Of a stretch of 42,850 nt of DNA, positions 17,828 to 26,687 are shown one piece after another. This DNA comes from Streptococcus loxodontisalivarius (lineage in GTDB: Bacteria > Bacillota > Bacilli > Lactobacillales > Streptococcaceae): assembly GCF_016908645.1 (NCBI RefSeq), contig NZ_JAFBEH010000018.1:1-42850 (forward strand), read 5' to 3'. The notes under the pieces are model-generated. The model did no database searches, was not told where the DNA came from, and saw only the letters and a list, made by a program, of their open reading frames with translations. Both the position numbers and the translations under genes were made by a program. How positions within the stretch are numbered: position 1 is the first letter of the stretch; each line of letters opens with the position of its first letter.

Positions 17828-20272
17828 ATGACAGTTTATTCACATAAGATGCAAGAAGTTTTCCGTCTTGCCCAATTTCATGCTCAGGCTTTTGCCTGCG
17901 ACTATCTGGAATCATGGCATGTTCTTTTAGCCTTGGTTGACAGTGATGAGACCATTGCAGGGCTAGTTTTTAGAGAGTATGAGGATCGTATTCGTCACGA
18001 AGAATACATGGCAGCAGCTATTTTAGCTACAGAGAAAGAGTATGATGCTAGCCGTGTTGAGACACGTTTTCTTCCTCGTTCTTCAGGTCTTGAAAGTCTA
18101 GAGCGATTTGCAGAAGGTATCGCAAAAGTCAGCCACAATGAGGAAGTGGGAACAGAGCACATTCTCTTAGCTATGCTATTGACACCGAATGGTATGCCAG
18201 TTCGTTTGCTTGAAGTCGTTGGCTTTAAAACAAAAGATGACGGTGAGTCAGTACGCTTGCTAGACCTTCGTAAGTCCGTTGAGCGTCATGCCGGTTTCAG
18301 TAAGGAAGATATGAAGGCTATCCATGAGCTGAAACGTCCTAAAAAATCTAAGTCTGCTGGGGGTAGTTTCTCAGATATGATGAAACCGCCTAGTACAGCA
18401 GGTGATTTGGCGGATTTCACCAGAGATTTGACAGCCCTTGCTAGAGCAGGTAAGTTAGAGCCTGTTATTGGTCGTGATCAGGAAATCACTCGTATGGTTC
18501 AAGTCTTGAGCCGTAAGACAAAGAACAATCCTGTTCTTGTTGGTGATGCTGGTGTCGGAAAGACAGCCCTTGCGCTCGGTCTTGCTCAACGTATCGTTGA
18601 TGGTGAGATTCCTTATGAACTACAGGATATGCGTGTTCTGGAATTAGACATGATGAGCGTAGTTGCTGGAACTCGCTTCCGTGGTGACTTCGAAGAGCGT
18701 ATGAACCAGATTATTAATGATATCGAAGAAGATGGTCGTATTATCCTCTTTATCGATGAATTGCATACGATTATGGGTTCTGGTTCAGGAATCGATAGTA
18801 CGCTGGATGCTGCCAATATCCTCAAACCAGCTCTTGCACGTGGGACACTCCACATGGTTGGTGCAACAACTCAGGAAGAGTATCAAAAGCATATTGAAAA
18901 AGATGCTGCGCTATCACGTCGCTTCGCTAAGATTACCATTGAAGAGCCTAGTGTAGAGGATGCTTATACGATTCTTTCTGGTCTTAAATCAAGTTTTGAA
19001 GACTACCATCATGTTGCTATTAGTGATGAGGCTGTTATGACAGCAGTTAAGTCAGCTCATCGCTATTTGACTAGCAAAAACCTTCCAGACTCTGCTATTG
19101 ATCTTTTGGATGAAGCTAGCGCAACTGTCCAAATCATGGTTAAAAAAGAGGCAGAGGAATTCTTAACGTCAGTCGATAAGGCTATCATGGACGGTGATAT
19201 GAAGGCAGTTTCTCGTCTCTTGAAGAAAGCTCAGTTTCCTAAGGAAAGTAAGCCTATTCAGGTGACAGAGGAGCATATCCTTGCTACTCTTAGTCGTCTG
19301 TCAGGTATTCCTGTTGAAAAGATGACTCAGGCAGATAATAAAAAATACCTGAACTTGGAAAAAGAGCTTCACAAGCGCGTGGTTGGTCAGGACATGGCTG
19401 TTTCAGCCATCAGTCGTGCCATTCGTCGTAACCAGTCAGGTATCCGTACAGGAAAACGTCCTATCGGTTCTTTTATGTTCCTAGGACCAACTGGTGTCGG
19501 TAAGACAGAATTAGCTAAGGCACTAGCAGAGCTCCTCTTTGATGATGAGTCAGCACTTATTCGCTTTGATATGTCAGAATACATGGAGAAATTCGCTGCT
19601 AGCCGCCTAAACGGAGCCCCTCCAGGCTATGTTGGCTACGATGAAGGTGGTGAATTGACTGAGAAAGTTCGTCAAAAACCATACTCAGTTCTTCTTTTTG
19701 ACGAAGTTGAGAAAGCTCACCCAGACATTTTCAATATTCTTCTTCAAGTTTTGGATGATGGTGTTCTGACTGATAGCCGCGGTCGTAAGGTTGACTTTTC
19801 AAATACCATCATCATCATGACATCGAACCTAGGAGCAACAGCCCTGCGTGATGATAAGACTGTCGGATTTGGTGCCAAAGCCTTGTCTCATGACCAAAAA
19901 GCCATGGAAAGTCGTATTATGGAAGAACTCAAGAAGGCTTATCGCCCAGAGTTTATCAACCGTATCGATGAAAAGGTTGTTTTCCATAGTTTGACTGAAG
20001 AAAATATGCAAGAAATCGTTAAAATCATGGTCAAACCTCTGGTCGCTGTTTTGGCAGAAAAAGGAATCACTTTGAAGTTCCAACCGTCTGCCCTCAAACA
20101 TCTGGCTAAAGATGGTTACGATATCGAGATGGGAGCTCGTCCTCTCCGTCGTACCATCCAAACCGAGGTTGAAGATAAACTGTCAGAATTGATTTTGGCT
20201 GGAAACCTTCCAGAAGGTTCAGAACTGAAAATCGGTCTCAAACAAGGTCAGTTGAACTTCAGTGTTAATTAG
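17828..20272 (+). CDS. clpC: ATP-dependent unfoldase ClpC
   Basis: ClpC is an AAA+ Hsp100 unfoldase that feeds substrates and adaptor-bound proteins to ClpP. The 814-residue protein contains an N-terminal double Clp repeat (1-150) and AAA1 with Walker A GDAGVGKT (239-246) and Walker B IILFIDELHT. A short coiled-coil M region lies at about 405-450. AAA2 has Walker A GPTGVGKTE, the pore motif GYVG in GAPPGYVGYDEGG, and a Clp C-terminal domain. It is translationally linked to ctsR (3-bp gap) and under the CtsR operator upstream. Confidence 0.94.
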   Translation: MTVYSHKMQEVFRLAQFHAQAFACDYLESWHVLLALVDSDETIAGLVFREYEDRIRHEEYMAAAILATEKEYDASRVETRFLPRSSGLESLERFAEGIAKVSHNEEVGTEHILLAMLLTPNGMPVRLLEVVGFKTKDDGESVRLLDLRKSVERHAGFSKEDMKAIHELKRPKKSKSAGGSFSDMMKPPSTAGDLADFTRDLTALARAGKLEPVIGRDQEITRMVQVLSRKTKNNPVLVGDAGVGKTALALGLAQRIVDGEIPYELQDMRVLELDMMSVVAGTRFRGDFEERMNQIINDIEEDGRIILFIDELHTIMGSGSGIDSTLDAANILKPALARGTLHMVGATTQEEYQKHIEKDAALSRRFAKITIEEPSVEDAYTILSGLKSSFEDYHHVAISDEAVMTAVKSAHRYLTSKNLPDSAIDLLDEASATVQIMVKKEAEEFLTSVDKAIMDGDMKAVSRLLKKAQFPKESKPIQVTEEHILATLSRLSGIPVEKMTQADNKKYLNLEKELHKRVVGQDMAVSAISRAIRRNQSGIRTGKRPIGSFMFLGPTGVGKTELAKALAELLFDDESALIRFDMSEYMEKFAASRLNGAPPGYVGYDEGGELTEKVRQKPYSVLLFDEVEKAHPDIFNILLQVLDDGVLTDSRGRKVDFSNTIIIMTSNLGATALRDDKTVGFGAKALSHDQKAMESRIMEELKKAYRPEFINRIDEKVVFHSLTEENMQEIVKIMVKPLVAVLAEKGITLKFQPSALKHLAKDGYDIEMGARPLRRTIQTEVEDKLSELILAGNLPEGSELKIGLKQGQLNFSVN

Positions 20273-20280
20273 AGCAAGAC

Positions 20281-20312
20281 AAAACTCCTAAAACATTTGT
20301 TTTAGGAGTTTT
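20281..20312. terminator. Bidirectional terminator shared by clpC and the TDT gene
   Basis: A perfect 14-bp stem (AAAACTCCTAAAAC 20281-20294, GTTTTAGGAGTTTT 20299-20312) is present. The stop codon of the convergent minus-strand gene lies within the right arm. Confidence 0.9.
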
Positions 20313-21207
20313 CTTCTTTTCTGATATAAAGGACAAATTCTAGGGCGATATAGCAGACGATTCCAGTTGCTAGCAGTCCTTCTGCAAGTAGTAGTCCTCT
20401 TGTCACAGGGGTGATTAGCTCTAATCTTTCCAAGCTAAGTTTGAGGGCGAGAGCTGTTGAGACAGATGGGAAGGTCAGTGCTGCCCAGGCAGGACTAAAT
20501 TGTTGCTGTGGCAACTTTCGTTCGAGAAATATCGTCAGGAAGTAGAAAAACTGTGAAGCGACGACCAGACTGACTATCCATTGGTTTGAGAATTGCAGAG
20601 CGTGACAGGCTAGTAGAAGAAGTGATGATGGTGCTGCCATGATCGCTAGATTTGCCCTTAGAGGCTCTGCTATTTTCCCAAAAATAAAGATGCGATATAA
20701 GAAGGCTAACATCAAAATCAGGTAGGAGATAAAGGAAAAGTAAAAGGTAATCAGGCTGAGCGAGGTCAGCTGAAGGGCAGGACCTGTGATACTGGCTGCG
20801 GCAATCCCGACATAGATGATAAACCAACTGGGGTAGAAATCATCAATAGTCCAGTGCTTCAGAATTTTGATGGTGAAGAGGATGATAAGAGTCACATGGA
20901 GACAAAAGCCAAGTCCCCAGAGGCCTAGTCGCAATCCTAGTGGGAGAAATCCCTGACCTGCCAGAAAGAGAAGAGCCATGGAAAAAGTCCCAAAACTAGA
21001 TAGGGGGAGGACTGATTTCAGTTCATGTCGAACTCGCTTTTGGTCTCCTATCAGGGTGACCAGAAGGTTGAGTAAAATAAGCCCTGCTAGAGCCAAAAAG
21101 GGATAACCTAGCCCCATTACGACTTGATTAAAGAGATTATTGAGGGCAATCAGTCCTAGCATAAGACCAGATATCCCCAAAGGAATTGCTTTTATCAGTG
21201 TTTTCAT
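20302..21207 (-). CDS. TDT-family (TehA/SLAC1-like) membrane transporter
   Basis: This 301-residue protein has about ten hydrophobic helices and short loops. The pattern (IPLGISGLMLGLIALNN at the start, later FTIKILKHW and FYPSWFIIYVGIAAAS) is that of the tellurite-resistance/dicarboxylate transporter family, often annotated as exfoliative toxin A/B-like. Substrate is unknown; anions or dicarboxylates are the family's known cargoes. Of two ATGs (21213 and 21207) I prefer 21207. The -10 TACAAT ends at 21214, so transcription should start at about 21207, giving a leaderless mRNA. No Shine-Dalgarno is present. It is divergent from the TetR regulator, which may control it. Confidence 0.78.
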   Translation of the reverse strand: MKTLIKAIPLGISGLMLGLIALNNLFNQVVMGLGYPFLALAGLILLNLLVTLIGDQKRVRHELKSVLPLSSFGTFSMALLFLAGQGFLPLGLRLGLWGLGFCLHVTLIILFTIKILKHWTIDDFYPSWFIIYVGIAAASITGPALQLTSLSLITFYFSFISYLILMLAFLYRIFIFGKIAEPLRANLAIMAAPSSLLLLACHALQFSNQWIVSLVVASQFFYFLTIFLERKLPQQQFSPAWAALTFPSVSTALALKLSLERLELITPVTRGLLLAEGLLATGIVCYIALEFVLYIRKEENS

Positions 21208-21213
21208 ACTCAT

Positions 21214-21242
21214 ATTGTAAGTGTTTTTCGTAGGATAGTCAA
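21214..21242 (-). promoter_or_regulatory. Promoter abutting the TDT start codon
   Basis: TTGACT (21237-21242) and TACAAT (21214-21219) are spaced by 17 bp on the minus strand. The -10 touches the first ATG and lies 6 nt from the second. Confidence 0.7.
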
Positions 21243-21310
21243 TAATGGCCTTAAATTTCCTTATTTCCCTTGAAAACCCTAGCTTTTTTCACCTGTAATG
21301 GTTAGAAAAT

Positions 21311-21339
21311 TTGGACTTGAGACTATAAATTGATATAAT
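21311..21339 (+). promoter_or_regulatory. Promoter of the TetR-family gene
   Basis: TTGGAC (21311-21316), 17-bp spacer, TATAAT (21334-21339) with an extended TG. AAGGGGAG follows as ribosome site. Confidence 0.75.
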
Positions 21340-21369
21340 GTAAACAAACCTTTTAAGGGGAGAATAGAG

Positions 21370-21936
21370 ATGAGCGTAAGAGAAGATATTATTGATCAAA
21401 CACAAGATTTGATGTATCGTCAGGGTTATGTGGCGACATCAATCAGCGATATTATGAAGGCTGCCAATGTCGGTAAGGGACAGCTCTATCATTATTTTAC
21501 ATCTAAGAAACAGATTGGAATTGAGGTGACACAGTCACTCATTGAAAAGTGGGACAGAGAACTCTTTCAAGGGATTTTTGCCACAGACCAGTCAGCTGAG
21601 GACAAATTTCTTGCCATGCTAGATTGGGTCTACGAATTTCATGAAAATCAAGAGGGTGAAATCTACTATGGTTGCCCAATGGGGAACCTTATCGTTGAGT
21701 TATCAGCTCAGGAGAAGGATTTCCGTGTACTTCTAAAAGACTTTATCGATCAGTGGTTAGCTGGTACTGCTAAAGTTTTGCAGGGCATTCATCCAGATTG
21801 GTCAGAGAAGAAGAGCCTCCAGGAAGCAAGCAATATTATTGCTACTATTCAAGGGTCTATCCTCATCCTCAAGGTCAGTCAAGACTTGAGCGTTTTGACT
21901 AAGACGGTTAATGATCTCAAAGAAAAATATTTGTAA
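21370..21936 (+). CDS. TetR/AcrR-family transcriptional regulator
   Basis: This is a 188-residue repressor with an N-terminal helix-turn-helix (about 8-52; TSISDIMKAANVGKGQLYHYFTSKKQI is the classic TetR recognition region). The C-terminal ligand-binding domain includes YGCPMGNLIVELS, a pattern of the LmrA/YxaF-like subfamily. It probably controls the divergent TDT transporter across the 156-bp gap, but I did not find a convincing palindromic operator. The ligand is unknown. Confidence 0.88.
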   Translation: MSVREDIIDQTQDLMYRQGYVATSISDIMKAANVGKGQLYHYFTSKKQIGIEVTQSLIEKWDRELFQGIFATDQSAEDKFLAMLDWVYEFHENQEGEIYYGCPMGNLIVELSAQEKDFRVLLKDFIDQWLAGTAKVLQGIHPDWSEKKSLQEASNIIATIQGSILILKVSQDLSVLTKTVNDLKEKYL

Positions 21937-21966
21937 AAAACCTTGGAGCATAACTCCAAGGTTTTG
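21935..21966. terminator. Bidirectional terminator between tetR and dus
   Basis: AAAACCTTGGAG (21937-21948) pairs with CTCCAAGGTTTT (21954-21965) around a 5-nt loop. Confidence 0.85.
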
Positions 21967-21974
21967 TGTTTATA

Positions 21975-22952
21975 TTAGCGGATAGTGCTAAAAATAGCTT
22001 GAACTTCAGCAACAGTGCTTGCGCGTGAGACCTCACCACGGACCTTAGCAGCACCAGCAGTACCACGAAGGTAATGAGGCGCTAAGCCACGGAATTCACG
22101 AACGGCGATCATTTCACCTTTCAGATCCACCAAGCGTTTGAGGTGGTCCTCAGCGATATCCAGTTTTTTGTCAAATGGAAGATCAGGCAATTCTTCGCCA
22201 GTCTCAAAGAAATGATTGATTTGAGTAAAGAGATATGGGTTGTTCATGGCTGCGCGTCCAATCATAACAGCATCCACACCGATTTCTTCAATCATAAATT
22301 TGGCATCTTGAACGCTGCGCACATCACCATTTCCGATAAAGGGAATCTTGGTGATAGCCTTAGAGACACGTCCAAGTGTTTCATGGTCACAGGTTCCAGT
22401 GTACATTTGCTCACGTGTACGCCCGTGCATGGCAAGGGCTGAGACACCAGCTGATTCAGCTGCCAAGGCATTTTCAACCGCAAGAGAATTGTCAGCCCAG
22501 CCAGTACGCATCTTAACTGTTAGAGGAATATCTAAGACAGAAGTCACTTCTTTAACGATATGATAAATCTTGTCAGGATCCTTGAGCCATTTAGCGCCAG
22601 CTTCATTTTTGACGACCTTATTGACTGGGCAACCCATGTTGATATCAACGATATCTGCCTTAGTATTGGTCTGAATAAAGTCAGCTGCACGCTTGAGCCC
22701 TTCGGCATCTCCACCGAAGAGTTGGATAGACATTGGATGTTCATTTTCATCGATATGAAGCATGTGAAGGGTCTTTTCATTGTTGTAGAGAAGACCTTTT
22801 TCAGAAATCATTTCCATGACAACTAGCCCAGCTCCAAATTCTTTAGCGATGGTACGAAAGGCTGAGTTAGTGACACCTGCCATAGGGGCAAGAACGGTAC
22901 GATGAGGAATTTCCACATCACCAATCATAAAGGATGAATTGAGCTTAGTCAT
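21975..22952 (-). CDS. dusB: tRNA-dihydrouridine synthase (DusB-like)
   Basis: This is an FMN-dependent enzyme reducing uridine to dihydrouridine in the tRNA D loop. From the ATG at 22952 the protein has 325 residues: a TIM barrel starting [14 protein letters not shown], the catalytic cysteine in NMGCPVNK (Cys108), MRTGW, the phosphate-binding GNGDVRS and [11 protein letters not shown] longer open frame upstream runs inside hslO and is not used. The ATG overlaps the hslO stop by 8 bp (ATGACTAA), so the two are translationally coupled, an hslO-dus pairing common in streptococci. Confidence 0.92.
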   Translation of the reverse strand: MTKLNSSFMIGDVEIPHRTVLAPMAGVTNSAFRTIAKEFGAGLVVMEMISEKGLLYNNEKTLHMLHIDENEHPMSIQLFGGDAEGLKRAADFIQTNTKADIVDINMGCPVNKVVKNEAGAKWLKDPDKIYHIVKEVTSVLDIPLTVKMRTGWADNSLAVENALAAESAGVSALAMHGRTREQMYTGTCDHETLGRVSKAITKIPFIGNGDVRSVQDAKFMIEEIGVDAVMIGRAAMNNPYLFTQINHFFETGEELPDLPFDKKLDIAEDHLKRLVDLKGEMIAVREFRGLAPHYLRGTAGAAKVRGEVSRASTVAEVQAIFSTIR

Positions 22953-23811
22953 TGATGAGTGCCTCCAAATCTTGTTCAGTAAATGTATAGGTTTCCCCAC
23001 AGAATTGACAGGTAATCTCCGCACCGTGATCCTCTTCTGCCATAGCTTTAAGCTCAGCATTTCCAAGAGTAATCAAAGCAGCTTCGAAGCGTTGTCGTGA
23101 ACAGTCACAGGCGAAGCCAATCTCTTCTTCGGAGAGGACCTTGTAATCTTCATCTCCGTAGATAGCAGATAGGAGGGCATTGATATGGTCGTCAGATTCT
23201 AGAAGGGTTGAGATGGCTGGCATTTCTTGGATACGTTTTTCATAGCGAGCAATCTCTTCTTCTGTAGCACCAGGTAGAACTTGTAGCATAAAGCCACCAG
23301 CAACCTTGACTTTGTCATCTTGGTCCAAAAGGACATTGAGTCCAACAGCAGAAGGTGTCTGCTCAGACTCTGTCAAGTAGTAGGCAAAATCTTCACCAAT
23401 TTCACCAGAAATCAAAGGTGTAGTTGAGGTATAAGGATTACCAGTACCATAATCGATAATTGTCACGAAGTGACCATTTCCCATGAAAGGACCGACCAAA
23501 ACCTCACCAGTCGCTGTCTTTTTAATGTCAACGCCAGTATTTTGAATATAGCCCTTAACATGACCTTTAGTATCAGCTACTGAAATGATATGGCCGAATG
23601 AGCTATCGCCGATAACCTTAACAGTAATCTTGCTGTCGCCTTTTTGATTAGCTGCCAAAATCTGGTTGGCAATCAAGGTACGACCAAGTGCAACGGTTGA
23701 TGATGATAGGGTTTGATGTTTTTCTTGAGCAGTTCGGACTGTCTCAGTGCTATCAAGAACATAAGCACGGAAAGAACCAGAACTTGAAATTGATTTAATA
23801 AGTTTATCCAT
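22945..23811 (-). CDS. hslO: Redox-regulated holdase chaperone Hsp33
   Basis: Hsp33 is activated by oxidation and unfolding and holds aggregation-prone proteins. The 288-residue protein has the N-terminal core ([30 protein letters not shown]) and the C-terminal zinc/redox switch with four cysteines: Cys235 and Cys237 (CDC) and Cys268 and Cys271 (CQFC). There is no Shine-Dalgarno; the -10 TATAAT lies 7 nt before the ATG, so the mRNA is probably leaderless. It overlaps the downstream dus gene by 8 bp. Confidence 0.93.
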   Translation of the reverse strand: MDKLIKSISSSGSFRAYVLDSTETVRTAQEKHQTLSSSTVALGRTLIANQILAANQKGDSKITVKVIGDSSFGHIISVADTKGHVKGYIQNTGVDIKKTATGEVLVGPFMGNGHFVTIIDYGTGNPYTSTTPLISGEIGEDFAYYLTESEQTPSAVGLNVLLDQDDKVKVAGGFMLQVLPGATEEEIARYEKRIQEMPAISTLLESDDHINALLSAIYGDEDYKVLSEEEIGFACDCSRQRFEAALITLGNAELKAMAEEDHGAEITCQFCGETYTFTEQDLEALIND

Positions 23812-23818
23812 AACTTCT

Positions 23819-23827
23819 ATTATAACA
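23819..23827 (-). promoter_or_regulatory. Extended -10 promoter of hslO
   Basis: TGTTATAAT on the minus strand, with the hexamer at 23819-23824, is separated from the ATG by 7 nt. Confidence 0.65.
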
Positions 23828-23886
23828 CAATGGCTTGATTTTGTATGAGGAAGTGGCGCACAAAGATGTTGTCGGAAATGGAAGGA

Positions 23887-23922
23887 AAACCCCAGACGAT
23901 TTTAGAAATTTTGTCTGAGGTT
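23887..23922 (-). terminator. Terminator downstream of the left xpaC copy
   Basis: On the minus strand AACCTCAGACAA pairs imperfectly with TCGTCTGGGGTTT, followed by TCC. The arm CCCCAGACGA recurs at 33624 and in part at 26368. Confidence 0.55.
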
Positions 23923-23978
23923 ATGGTAAATTGGCTATTCTAGTGAGTTGTGCTTTCTCTAGATTTGTATAAAATCTG

Positions 23979-24848
23979 TTATAGAAAGTCCTTGTCATCA
24001 TTGTTCATCATCATGCGTAAACTGATTTCAAAATCACTAAGATCATTTTCATTAAGTCGTCGTAAGGTTTCATCGAGATCCAAATCAAATTGTTCAATGA
24101 CATTCTTAGCTTGAGCTAAGCGTTGTTCGGAATCATAGTAGTTTTTAGGATTTGCTTTGATTTTGAGATAACCCTCTAAGATATCTTGAAAACGTTCCAT
24201 ATTGATGTCATGTAGTGCAAGTAGCTCAGCTCTATTTGGAGCTTGTTCAATCTTAGTTAAGATAATTAAGTGATCACGTTGAATATTTTGGAAGGAGATT
24301 AGCAATTCTGGAGCATAAGCGATGAGACGCTGCACAATATCTAAATTAGATTCCGATGTTGATAAATGTAACAAATTTAGTTGTTCTCTTACACCTTCTT
24401 CAATCTCCTGAAGTTTATTTATGAGACGATCATAGACAGACGCTTCAATATGTTTCTTAACTTCATCTGACTCAGTTGTAATTTTCTGGAGTTGAGGGAG
24501 GAGGCGCTGTGCAACTTGAGCGTATTTGGGATAATCCTGTTCTTCCAAATAATCTTCTAATAATACAGTAGCTCGATCAGCTTGACGAATATGGTCTTTC
24601 AAAGTTTGTAATTGTAAGCTGATTGATTTCTGTTTTTGAATCTGATAATAAGTTATCCCAAAGTAAATAATGGTAATTAAAGCAATAACGGCAACTAAGA
24701 GGACAAGGTGATCTTCAAACAGATAGACAATAGCCAAAGTAATGGCGGTGACAGCAGCCAATTGAAGACGAGTAGGTTTTCGATGGCCGTCTGAAGAATA
24801 TTGAGATGTCCTTTCGTTGGGGCTCTTTTGATGCAAATGATGGTTCAT
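23979..24848 (-). CDS. XpaC-family protein (left paralogue)
   Basis: This 289-residue protein has two adjacent membrane helices (about 31-45 and 48-68) followed by a long helical cytoplasmic domain. It belongs to the XpaC family, named for 5-bromo-4-chloroindolyl phosphate hydrolysis; the biochemical role is unclear. It is a diverged paralogue of the gene at 37030-37866: both share DIxxxHDINMxRFxDILxGYLxIK and the C-terminal LNENxLSDFEISLRMM. Unlike that copy it lacks a telA neighbour. An AGGAGAG ribosome site lies 2 nt before the ATG. It marks the left edge of the accessory island, which suggests duplication of one flank. Confidence 0.8.
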   Translation of the reverse strand: MNHHLHQKSPNERTSQYSSDGHRKPTRLQLAAVTAITLAIVYLFEDHLVLLVAVIALITIIYFGITYYQIQKQKSISLQLQTLKDHIRQADRATVLLEDYLEEQDYPKYAQVAQRLLPQLQKITTESDEVKKHIEASVYDRLINKLQEIEEGVREQLNLLHLSTSESNLDIVQRLIAYAPELLISFQNIQRDHLIILTKIEQAPNRAELLALHDINMERFQDILEGYLKIKANPKNYYDSEQRLAQAKNVIEQFDLDLDETLRRLNENDLSDFEISLRMMMNNDDKDFL

Positions 24849-24954
24849 AACTCTCCTAAAATTATTTGATAAAAAATAAGCTACTAATATTTTTATTTTA
24901 CCTTAAAGTATGATTATAAACAATTCTTATCTAGTCAAAAGATTAGAAATCCTT

Positions 24955-24960
24955 TATAAT
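24955..24960 (+). promoter_or_regulatory. -10 element 7 nt before the 279-residue gene
   Basis: TATAAT at 24955-24960 is followed by 7 nt and the ATG. The -35 position (TAGTCA) is poor. No ribosome site is present. Confidence 0.5.
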
Positions 24961-24967
24961 CATAATT

Positions 24968-25807
24968 ATGAAGAAGAAAATGAATAGAGAATCAGAAAGC
25001 CTTGAAGATATTGCAGAGGAACTTGGTAGAATTGTTGAGCGTCGAATGCTATCAAGGAGGTCATTATTTTCGCCACTCTACATTAGGATGCTTCTTACAG
25101 TGTGTACCTTAGTTATACTTGCTATTTTAATAAAAGCTAGTCAAAATATTGAGTTTAAAGTAAGTTCACCAGAATATACAGAGGAAAGAAATTTAAAGAC
25201 CTATGTGGAGGGTTTATATGAAAATGTTGAACAGAAGGAATTTTTGTGGACCTATGAAGATTTTGAAGAATTGGATGTGAGTTTTGGTCAATCAGAAGCT
25301 CAATTACTTCAAATTATTGAAAAATATGGACGTCCAAATGATACCTATTATCGATCCTATCCTAATGAAATATCATCAAATGAAATATCTTCAATAGTAA
25401 TTACTTATAGCAAGACTATTACTGAATCTCCTCTTAAAACGGTAGATGTTAAGTTGACTTTTTTGCAGAGTGGAGAAGACATAAGCTTACAGGTAAAAAG
25501 TGCTCGTAATCTTTATCAATTACCTAATATTGAGAATTATGATATCAAATCTTGGTCAACACAAGATGTGGATCAAATGATAGTTGGTTCGTCTAGTGAT
25601 GGTACAGGTGGAAGTAGTATTGATCAAGTACTTGAAAAATTTGGGAAACCTTCGGATACAAGTACGTTCGTTATGGGCAGTTCTCTTGACAGTTCTTTAC
25701 AATGTACCGTTAGTCTGGACTATGAATGGCCAGATACGCAGAAATCTAGTTTTACTTTTATAGAAAATTCTGGTCAATTTTTATTAACTAATAAGTCGAT
25801 GGAATAG
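24968..25807 (+). CDS. Single-pass membrane protein with two BLIP/SmpA-like repeats, function unknown
   Basis: This is a 279-residue protein. Residues 1-38 are charged and cytoplasmic, 39-61 form one membrane helix, and the rest should lie outside. The outer part has two copies of a lipoprotein-like motif: GQSEAQLLQIIEKYGRPNDT (about 107-126) and GGSSIDQVLEKFGKPSDTST (about 217-236). These recall the BLIP-like/SmpA fold with its 'xxVxxxFGxPxxx' turn. I do not recognise the gene. It is divergent from the left xpaC copy and followed after 12 bp by a small membrane protein, so the two form an operon. It may be leaderless (see promoter). Confidence 0.65.
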   Translation: MKKKMNRESESLEDIAEELGRIVERRMLSRRSLFSPLYIRMLLTVCTLVILAILIKASQNIEFKVSSPEYTEERNLKTYVEGLYENVEQKEFLWTYEDFEELDVSFGQSEAQLLQIIEKYGRPNDTYYRSYPNEISSNEISSIVITYSKTITESPLKTVDVKLTFLQSGEDISLQVKSARNLYQLPNIENYDIKSWSTQDVDQMIVGSSSDGTGGSSIDQVLEKFGKPSDTSTFVMGSSLDSSLQCTVSLDYEWPDTQKSSFTFIENSGQFLLTNKSME

Positions 25808-25819
25808 GAGAGTATTGAT

Positions 25820-26005
25820 ATGTCAAACGAAAAGAGTTTAGAAAAAGCAAAGGATAGCCTTGATGAGCTTGCTTCTGAAGTTAGTCGATCTTTCGAGATG
25901 AAGTACGAAGAGTATCAACAAGGGAAACAGCATATAAAAAATAGTTTCTTTATTCTTTTACTATTAGTTATTGCAGGAATTGGTGCTTATTTAATGTACC
26001 GCTAG
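25820..26005 (+). CDS. Small tail-anchored membrane protein, function unknown
   Basis: This 61-residue protein has an amphipathic charged N-terminal helix (1-40, rich in E, K and S) and a single C-terminal membrane helix (43-59, FFILLLLVIAGIGAYLMY) ending in Arg. GGAGAG lies upstream of the ATG. It is transcribed with the 279-residue membrane protein. No homologue is recognised. A role as membrane partner of its neighbour is a guess. Confidence 0.6.
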   Translation: MSNEKSLEKAKDSLDELASEVSRSFEMKYEEYQQGKQHIKNSFFILLLLVIAGIGAYLMYR

Positions 26006-26034
26006 CCACAGACTAATAATATGAATCCAACTAA

Positions 26035-26289
26035 ATACAGTCAGATGAGATCACTTTCTATGATGACGTACATCTGAGAACAGCTAGGACAAAACCTCTA
26101 ACAACAAGAAAAGCTTTTCAACTTGATATAAACATAGAAAAGTATAATAGTTTGAAAACTAATTTAATAACATTTATATAATCTGAAATGGTTTATGGGA
26201 TTGAGAACTCCTATCAATCTCTTAATGAACTTGGGAGAGCAAGACAGATTATATTTTTTACTACAACAAATGAATTGAGACAAAACTAA
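26035..26289 (+). pseudogene. Decayed ORF of unknown origin
   Basis: One frame reads as plausible protein for 48 codons from 26035 (QSDEITFYDDVHLRTA..., no start codon) to a TAA at 26179. It continues in the same frame for 35 more codons (MVYGIENSYQSLNELGRARQ...) to a stop at 26287. The uninterrupted protein-like composition on both sides of one stop suggests a degraded gene. The family is not recognised. It fills most of the otherwise gene-free 376-bp stretch 26006-26381. Confidence 0.4.
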
Positions 26290-26327
26290 AAGGACTTAGT
26301 CCTGTTCAATACAGAACTAAATCCTTT
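26289..26327 (-). terminator. Terminator of the type VII lipase operon
   Basis: A 16-bp stem with two G-U pairs (26289-26304 with 26312-26327) is followed on the minus strand by TAGTTTTG. It lies 55 bp past the last gene of the operon. Confidence 0.65.
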
Positions 26328-26381
26328 CAATAATTTCTTATCCAATTTTGGGTTACAATTCATTTCGTCTGGGGTTGATTT

Positions 26382-26678
26382 TTAGACCTTGTCGTAGTCA
26401 TCTTTATGCTTATTTACAGTCTCTTCGAGAGCTTTTCGCCCATCGCCTTTGATACTAGTATCTAACTGATTTACAATAGAAGTAATTGCTGATTTTCCAT
26501 CTTTGACGGCATTATCAATTTTCTGGTCATAGTCTGAAATAATTGATCCTTTTTTCTGAAGAATCAGAGGGGCATGAACTGTTTTAATTAATGTTTTTTC
26601 CAGATCTTTTTTTAATTTCTTAAAATCAGTTTCTGTACCCTTTAGTGCCTTACTAGTGCTTGTTGTTAGTTCACTCAT
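26382..26678 (-). CDS. Small helical type VII secretion partner protein (TlaA/Lap1-like)
   Basis: This 98-residue protein is all helical by composition, with no signal peptide, no membrane segment and no cysteine. In size, position and pattern it resembles the small WXG100-like partner proteins (DUF3130/SACOL2603 type) that bind the helical targeting domain of LXG and TslA effectors and deliver them to the type VII secretion system. AGGAAAAAGAG precedes the ATG. It is the last gene of the operon, 9 bp after the coiled-coil partner. Family assignment rests on context and length more than on a motif. Confidence 0.6.
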   Translation of the reverse strand: MSELTTSTSKALKGTETDFKKLKKDLEKTLIKTVHAPLILQKKGSIISDYDQKIDNAVKDGKSAITSIVNQLDTSIKGDGRKALEETVNKHKDDYDKV

Positions 26679-26687
26679 CTCTTTTTC

